Assembly: GCF_900110255.1 (NCBI RefSeq)
Contig: NZ_FODD01000016.1
Span: 62,001-126,000 of the forward strand
Length of the DNA stretch: 64,000 nt
Origin: Actinacidiphila rubida
GTDB taxonomy: Bacteria > Actinomycetota > Actinomycetes > Streptomycetales > Streptomycetaceae
Direction: 5' to 3'
Shown here: positions 59,726 through 64,000 of the stretch, in pieces
How positions within the stretch are numbered: the first letter of the stretch is position 1
Layout of the letters: each line of letters opens with the position of its first letter
Position numbers and translations under genes: made by a program
Notes under the pieces: generated by a model
The model's input: the letters and a program-made list of their open reading frames with translations, nothing else
Database searches by the model: none
What the model was told of the DNA's origin: nothing

Positions 59726-60179
59726 GACGCGCACCCATCGGGACGTCCCGCGCTGACGGGAAAATGGACCGGATCCCCCTTGACCAGCGGGTTAGCCGCG
59801 ATGGGACCAGGTAAAACTTGACGGCATGTGAATTCCGCATTTCCGGCCGGGGTGGGGCGCGTTTCCGTGCGGCTCTGCCCAGGTGGCGACGCTGCGCGGG
59901 CGTCCCGCGGCCCGTGCCGGAGACCCCGATCCTTTGCCGAACGAGGACGCGGGGCTTGCCCGTGGAAGGGAGGGCCCGGCCCCGGCGCGGCGGCCGGGGT
60001 CCCTCCGGAGGCTGCACCTGACCGGGGGTTTTCGGGTGACCGGCCGCCGGGTCGCGGCGTTGGAGCGGTCGGGCGCGTGTGCAGGGTGGGCGGGGCCGGC
60101 GCGGACCGGCGACCGCCGACCCGGCCGTCCCGCCCCTGTCCCGTCCAGCCCCGAACCCCGCCGACAAGGAGACCCCGCC
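59726..60179 (+). other. 454-base divergent intergenic region without a supported gene
   Basis: Lies between the GT4 gene and the AI-2E family gene. TTGACG at 59818-59823 could be a -35 element for the rightward gene but no good -10 follows. About 59760-59850 has lower GC. Short ORFs here lack ribosome sites; I see no dyad or repeat worth naming. Confidence 0.5.
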
Positions 60180-61319
60180 ATGACCGACGCCCCGGCCGAT
60201 GCGGTCCTCGAGGCCGCCGCGCCCCCCGCCGCGGCCGTGTCCGCCGTGCCGGAGCGGGTGTCCCGCGTGCCCCGGACGCTGCCGACCCGTTCGGAGGCCA
60301 GGGCCTGGTTCGGGGTCGGCTTCGGCGCCGCGCTCGGCGCCACTCTGGCGTGGCTGCTCGTCCACCTGGTGCTGCGGCTGAGCGAACTGCTGACCCTGCT
60401 GCTGCTCGCCGCCTTCATCGCGGTCAGCCTGGAGCCGGTGGTGGCGTGGCTGGGGCGCCGCGGGATGCGCCGAGGCTGGGCCGTGCTGACCGTGGCCCTG
60501 GGGCTCGCCGGGCTGCTGGGCGGCTTCGTCGCGCTGGTCATCCCGCCGGTCAGCCGGGCCGTCACGTCCCTGACGGGCGCGGTGCCCCGCTGGCGCCGGC
60601 AGCTGCACGACCACCAGTCCCTCCTGGGACGGCTGGAGGACCGGTACCACGTCATCGAGCGTGTGCAGACCCAACTCGGCAGCGGCGGCGGCGCGTCCGA
60701 GGTCGCCGGCGGGGTGCTGGGAGCGGGCCGCATGGTCGTCAGCGCCCTGACCTCGCTCGTGGTCGTCGTGACGGTGACCTTGTACGTGATGGCCGCGCTG
60801 CCCGCGATCAAGCGGTTCTGCTACCGGTTCGTGCCCGGCACCCGCCGTGCGCGCGCGGAGGCGCTGAGCGAGGAGATCCTCAGCCGCGTCGGCCGGTTCA
60901 TGCTCGGCAACACCCTCACCTCCGCGGTGGCGGGACTGTCGACGTTCGCCTGGTGCTCGGCGATGGGCGTGCCCTACCCGGCGGCCCTCGGGTTCCTGGT
61001 CGGCCTGGTCGACATGGTCCCGGTGGTCGGCTCGACCGTCGGGGGAGTGGTGGTGAGCCTGGTCGCCCTCGCGGTGTCGCTGCCCGTCGCCCTGGCCACC
61101 ACCGGCTTCTACACCGCGTTCCGGCTCGCCGAGGACTACCTGATCATGCCGCGTGCCATGAAGTTCGCGGTCGACGTGCACCCGGTGGTCACCGTCGTCG
61201 CCGTCCTCATCGGCGGATCGCTGCTGGGCATCGTCGGCGGCCTGGTCGCCATCCCGGTCGCCGTCGCCCTCGGCATCATCCTCGACGAGTGCGTGTTCCC
61301 GCGGACCGACGCGTCCTGA
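60180..61319 (+). CDS. AI-2E family membrane transporter (PerM/YdiK type)
   Basis: A 379-residue polytopic protein of the AI-2E/PerM family, with about 7-8 helices. Family features are the LLAAFIAVSLEPVVAWLGRRGMRRGWAVL segment, the central soluble region ending RFCYRFVPGTRRARAEALSEEILSRVG, and LIGGSLLGIVGGLVAIPVAVALG near the C-terminus. Members have been linked to quorum-signal export and to sodium/proton exchange, but most are uncharacterised. The first ~50 residues are an Ala/Pro-rich cytoplasmic tail. ATG at 60180 has AAGGAG 8 bases upstream. Confidence 0.87.
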   Translation: MTDAPADAVLEAAAPPAAAVSAVPERVSRVPRTLPTRSEARAWFGVGFGAALGATLAWLLVHLVLRLSELLTLLLLAAFIAVSLEPVVAWLGRRGMRRGWAVLTVALGLAGLLGGFVALVIPPVSRAVTSLTGAVPRWRRQLHDHQSLLGRLEDRYHVIERVQTQLGSGGGASEVAGGVLGAGRMVVSALTSLVVVVTVTLYVMAALPAIKRFCYRFVPGTRRARAEALSEEILSRVGRFMLGNTLTSAVAGLSTFAWCSAMGVPYPAALGFLVGLVDMVPVVGSTVGGVVVSLVALAVSLPVALATTGFYTAFRLAEDYLIMPRAMKFAVDVHPVVTVVAVLIGGSLLGIVGGLVAIPVAVALGIILDECVFPRTDAS

Positions 61320-61339
61320 GGCGTGCCGTGACCGCGGCC

Positions 61340-61356
61340 CACAACGTCCGGTTGTG
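61340..61356 (+). other. Small stem-loop after the AI-2E family gene
   Basis: CACAAC and GTTGTG form a 6-bp inverted repeat around GTCCG, 20 bases after the stop. It may be a weak terminator or operator. Confidence 0.4.
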
Positions 61357-61465
61357 CGGCGCGCGGCGCGAGTTGTTTGACCCGTGGTCGCGCTCCTCGG
61401 TTGGATCGTCCCGGTCAACGCGCGGTTGTCCGGGCGCACCGGGCACGACGTCGAGGAGGTGCGGC

Positions 61466-62719
61466 ATGGCGGCCGGGCAGCGGTTGGGGCGGGCGTTCGG
61501 GTGGCTGTGGGCGGCCTACGCGGTCAGCGCCCTCGGCACGTGGCTGGCGTTCGACGCCTTCCCGCTGATCGCCGTCCGGGTCCTCCACTCCGGTCCCGTC
61601 GAGGTGTCGGCGCTGGCCGCCGCGGGCCTCGCCGTCGGTGCGGTGCTGGCCGTACCGCTCGGCCCGTGGATGGAGTTCCGCCGCAAGCGGCCGGTGATGA
61701 TGGCGATGGACCTGCTGCGCTTCGCCGCGCTGCTGACCGTGCCCGCCGCCTACGGGCTGGGCTGCCTCACCTTCGCCCAACTGCTGGCGGTGTCCGTCGT
61801 CGTCGGCGCAGCCGACATCACCTTCAAGGCGGCCAGCGGCGCCTGCCTGAAGGCGCTGGTGCCGCCCGAGCGGCTGCTCGCGGCCAACGGGCGCCTGGAG
61901 TCCACCGCGTGGACCACCACCATGCTGGGCCCGCCACTCGGCGGCGCCGCGATCGGCCTGCTCGGACCGGTCGCCACGGTCGTCGCCAACGCGGTCAGCT
62001 TCGTGCTGTCGGCCGCGGGGCTCGGGGCCGTCGGCGGCGGCGAGGCGCGCCCCGAACGCCCGGCCGACGCGGGAGCCGGCCGTCCGCGCCCCGGCGACCT
62101 GCTCGAAGGCTGGCGGTGCATCCTCGCCTCGCCGGCGCTGCGCCCGCTGTTCTTCAACTCCGTCCTCGTCAACGGCCTGATCATGGCCTCAGGTCCGCTG
62201 CTGGCGGTTCTGATGCTCGGCCGCCTCGGGTTCGCGCCGTGGCAGTACGGCCTCGCGTTCGGGCTGCCGTGTCTCGGCGGGCTGGCCGGCGCGCGGCTGG
62301 CCGGCAGGCTGGTCACCCGATACGGGCAGTACCGGGTGCTGCACGTCTCCGGGGTGCTGCGCGCCTGCTGGTCCGTCGGCCTGGCGTTCGTCGGCCCGGG
62401 TGCCGCGGGGCTGGCCCTGGTCATCGGTGTCGAGTTCGGGCTGATCGCCTGCTGCGGCGTGTTCAACCCGGTGTACGCCACCTACCGGCTGGAGCACGCG
62501 CCCGCCGGGCGGGTCGCCCGCACCCTGTCCGCCTGGTCGGTGTCGACCAGCGCGAGTATCGCCGTGATGACGGCGCTGTGGGGCGTGCTGGCGGGCGTGA
62601 CGGGTCCCAGGACCGCCATCGCGATCGCCGGTCTGCTGCTGCTCGCCACGCCGCTGCTGCTGCCCCGGGAGGTCGCGGCACCGCGACACGAGCCGCAGCC
62701 CGTCGCGGGCCGCGCCTGA
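61466..62719 (+). CDS. MFS transporter
   Basis: A 417-residue major facilitator, MFS_3-like, with about 11-12 helices. The loop after helix 2 reads PWMEFRRKRPVMMAMDLLRF, and the helix 4-5 region ADITFKAASGACLKALVPPERLLAANGRLES followed by GPPLGGAAIGLLGP is typical. The substrate is unknown; drug efflux is common in the group. ATG at 61466 has GAGGAGG about 7 bases upstream. It converges on the GlgX gene with only 12 bases between stops and no visible terminator. Confidence 0.84.
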   Translation: MAAGQRLGRAFGWLWAAYAVSALGTWLAFDAFPLIAVRVLHSGPVEVSALAAAGLAVGAVLAVPLGPWMEFRRKRPVMMAMDLLRFAALLTVPAAYGLGCLTFAQLLAVSVVVGAADITFKAASGACLKALVPPERLLAANGRLESTAWTTTMLGPPLGGAAIGLLGPVATVVANAVSFVLSAAGLGAVGGGEARPERPADAGAGRPRPGDLLEGWRCILASPALRPLFFNSVLVNGLIMASGPLLAVLMLGRLGFAPWQYGLAFGLPCLGGLAGARLAGRLVTRYGQYRVLHVSGVLRACWSVGLAFVGPGAAGLALVIGVEFGLIACCGVFNPVYATYRLEHAPAGRVARTLSAWSVSTSASIAVMTALWGVLAGVTGPRTAIAIAGLLLLATPLLLPREVAAPRHEPQPVAGRA

Positions 62720-62731
62720 GGCGGCGCCCGG

Positions 62732-64000
62732 TCAGCGCCGGCCGCCCTCCCGCGGCAGTCCGGAACCCGCCGTGTCGCCGTCCCGGCCGGGGTCCGCCGC
62801 CGGGCGCCCGGCGACGTCCGGCCGGCCGCCCCCGGGCTCGCGCGTGCCGTCGTCGCGGACGAGCAGCACCATCGAGCGGGCCTCGGCCTTGACCCGCTCG
62901 CCGGGGCCATACGCAGCCGGGCCGGCCGGGCCCGCCGAGAGGTCGGCGGTGTCCGCCTCGACCTTCCAGCAGTCGCCGAACTCGGGCCCAGGCAGCGTGA
63001 ACACCACGTGCTCCCAGTGGGAGTTGAGCAGCACCAGGAACGAGTCGTCGCGCACCGGCCGCCCCTGCATGTCGCGTTCGCCGATCCCGTCCCCGTTCAG
63101 ATGCACCGCGATGGCGTGCGCGTCCGAGCGGCTCCAGTCCTGGCCGCTCATCTCCCGGCCGTCCGGGCGCAGCCAGGTCAGGTCGGCCGGCGCCAGACCG
63201 CCCGAGGGGCGACCGCGGAAGAAGCGGCGCATCCGCAGGACCGGGTGCGCCCGGCGCAGGGCGATCATCCGCCGGGTGAAGTCGAGCAGTTGCCGCTGGT
63301 CCGCCCCGAGGTCCCAGTCGACCCAGGTCAACTCGCTGTCCTGGCAGTACGCGTTGTTGTTGCCCTGCTGCGTGCGGCCGAGCTCGTCGCCGTGGCAGAG
63401 CATCGGCACGCCCTGCGAGATCAGCAGCGTCGCCAGGAAGTTGCGCTGCTGCCGCGCCCGCAGCGCGAGCACGTCCGGGTCGGCCGTCTCGCCCTCGACG
63501 CCGCAGTTCCAGGACCGGTTGTGGCTCTCGCCGTCCCGGTTGCCCTCGCCGTTGGCGTCGTTGTGCTTGTCGTTGTACGACACCAGGTCGCGGAGCGTGA
63601 AGCCGTCGTGGGCGGTGACGAAGTTGATGCCGGCCCGCGGGCGGCGGTGGTCGACCTCGTACAGGTCGGAGGACCCGGTCAGCCGGGACGCGAACTCCGG
63701 CAGGGCGCCCTCCTGGCCGCGCCAGAAGTCCCGCACGCCGTCCCGGTACTTGCCGTTCCACTCGCTCCACAGCTGCGGGAAGTTGCCGACCTGGTAGCCG
63801 CCGTCGCCGACGTCCCAGGGCTCGGCGATCAGCTTGACGCGGCTCACCACCGGGTCCTGCTGGACCAGGTCGAAGAACGCCGAGAGGCGGTCGACCTCGT
63901 GGAACTGCCGGGCCAGCGTGGCCGCCAGGTCGAAGCGGAAGCCGTCGACGTGCATCTCGGTGACCCAGTACCGCAGGCTGTCCATGATCAGCTGCAGCAC
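62732..64000 (-). CDS. glgX: GlgX/TreX glycogen debranching enzyme, 5' end beyond the window
   Basis: The C-terminal 422 residues of a GH13 isoamylase-type debranching enzyme that cleaves alpha-1,6 branches of glycogen or limit dextrin. Visible motifs are HVDGFRFDLA with the nucleophile Asp, KLIAEPWDVG with the acid Glu, and FVTAHDGFTLRDLV with the third Asp, followed by NDANGEGNRDGESHNRSWNCG and the C-terminal beta-sandwich. A Gly/Arg/Asp-rich tail of ~40 residues ends the protein. The gene runs off the window edge at 64000, so its start, roughly 280-300 codons upstream, is not visible. Confidence 0.93.
   Translation of the reverse strand: MLQLIMDSLRYWVTEMHVDGFRFDLAATLARQFHEVDRLSAFFDLVQQDPVVSRVKLIAEPWDVGDGGYQVGNFPQLWSEWNGKYRDGVRDFWRGQEGALPEFASRLTGSSDLYEVDHRRPRAGINFVTAHDGFTLRDLVSYNDKHNDANGEGNRDGESHNRSWNCGVEGETADPDVLALRARQQRNFLATLLISQGVPMLCHGDELGRTQQGNNNAYCQDSELTWVDWDLGADQRQLLDFTRRMIALRRAHPVLRMRRFFRGRPSGGLAPADLTWLRPDGREMSGQDWSRSDAHAIAVHLNGDGIGERDMQGRPVRDDSFLVLLNSHWEHVVFTLPGPEFGDCWKVEADTADLSAGPAGPAAYGPGERVKAEARSMVLLVRDDGTREPGGGRPDVAGRPAADPGRDGDTAGSGLPREGGRR

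Noticed and set aside
1-64000. tRNA, rRNA, insertion sequences, phage genes and integration sites
   Set aside because: I looked in the gaps for cloverleaf arms, transposase or integrase motifs and flanking direct repeats and found none, though a computed search would be more reliable.

Overview
The window is very GC-rich chromosomal DNA with dense, often 4-base-overlapping genes, GTG starts, rare TTA codons, GGAGG-type ribosome sites and families typical of Streptomyces or a close relative (Streptomycetaceae). I see no tRNA, rRNA, insertion sequence, phage gene or CRISPR array. It looks like an arm or accessory region: secreted hydrolases, sugar and iron uptake, many small regulators sitting next to dyad operators, and one unfamiliar biosynthetic gene cluster.

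Layout. 1-6.6 kb: a membrane SpoIIE-type phosphatase, a nucleoside deaminase, a DUF6215-like protein, a Y-family polymerase relative without the usual acidic residues, and a large secreted DUF11-type protein. 6.6-10.7 kb: an iron-siderophore ABC importer operon behind a DmdR/DtxR iron box. 10.8-13.0 kb: a 33-residue membrane peptide, a degenerate arginase-like protein, and an HTH protein behind twin palindromes. 13.0-19.8 kb: a LacI-controlled sugar ABC importer and a divergent debranching-type glycosidase. 19.9-24.9 kb: an RpiR regulator divergent from a GH20-GH29 operon (hexosaminidase plus fucosidase). 25-37.1 kb: a duplicated DUF6924 protein, YceI, a ScyD-like propeller, a pair of related Streptomyces-type proteins, an SDR/XRE pair, a GH8 enzyme, a PadR unit and a HAD phosphatase.

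37.2-52.9 kb is the most interesting part. A plus-strand operon (ketosynthase, inactive ketosynthase partner, acyl carrier protein, glycosyltransferase, condensation-like protein, exporter) meets a minus-strand operon (PhzE, PhzD, DhbA-like dehydrogenase, AMP ligase). Beyond it are a second carrier protein, a benzoate-CoA-ligase-like enzyme and a LuxR regulator. PhzE, PhzD and the dehydrogenase should convert chorismate to 3-hydroxyanthranilate. The ligases and carrier proteins would activate it, and the ketosynthase pair could extend it, as in aurachin-type quinolone assembly. The product is not one I can name. A 14-codon ORF with a good ribosome site, folded into a near-perfect hairpin, lies just upstream.

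53.7-64 kb: a four-gene locus with three Roadblock/LC7 proteins but no conservon kinase or GTPase, a P1-family (DmpA-like) peptidase, an SRPBCC-ArsR operon behind two dyads, a GT4 glycosyltransferase, an AI-2E family protein, an MFS transporter, and the 3' part of a GlgX debranching enzyme cut by the window edge.

Four genes carry an in-frame TTA codon (secreted DUF11 protein, YceI, ScyD-like, GH8), suggesting bldA-dependent, development-linked expression. At least four genes appear leaderless, with a -10 hexamer 6-7 bases before the start codon. All functions are inferred from sequence motifs read by eye; no database search was run.
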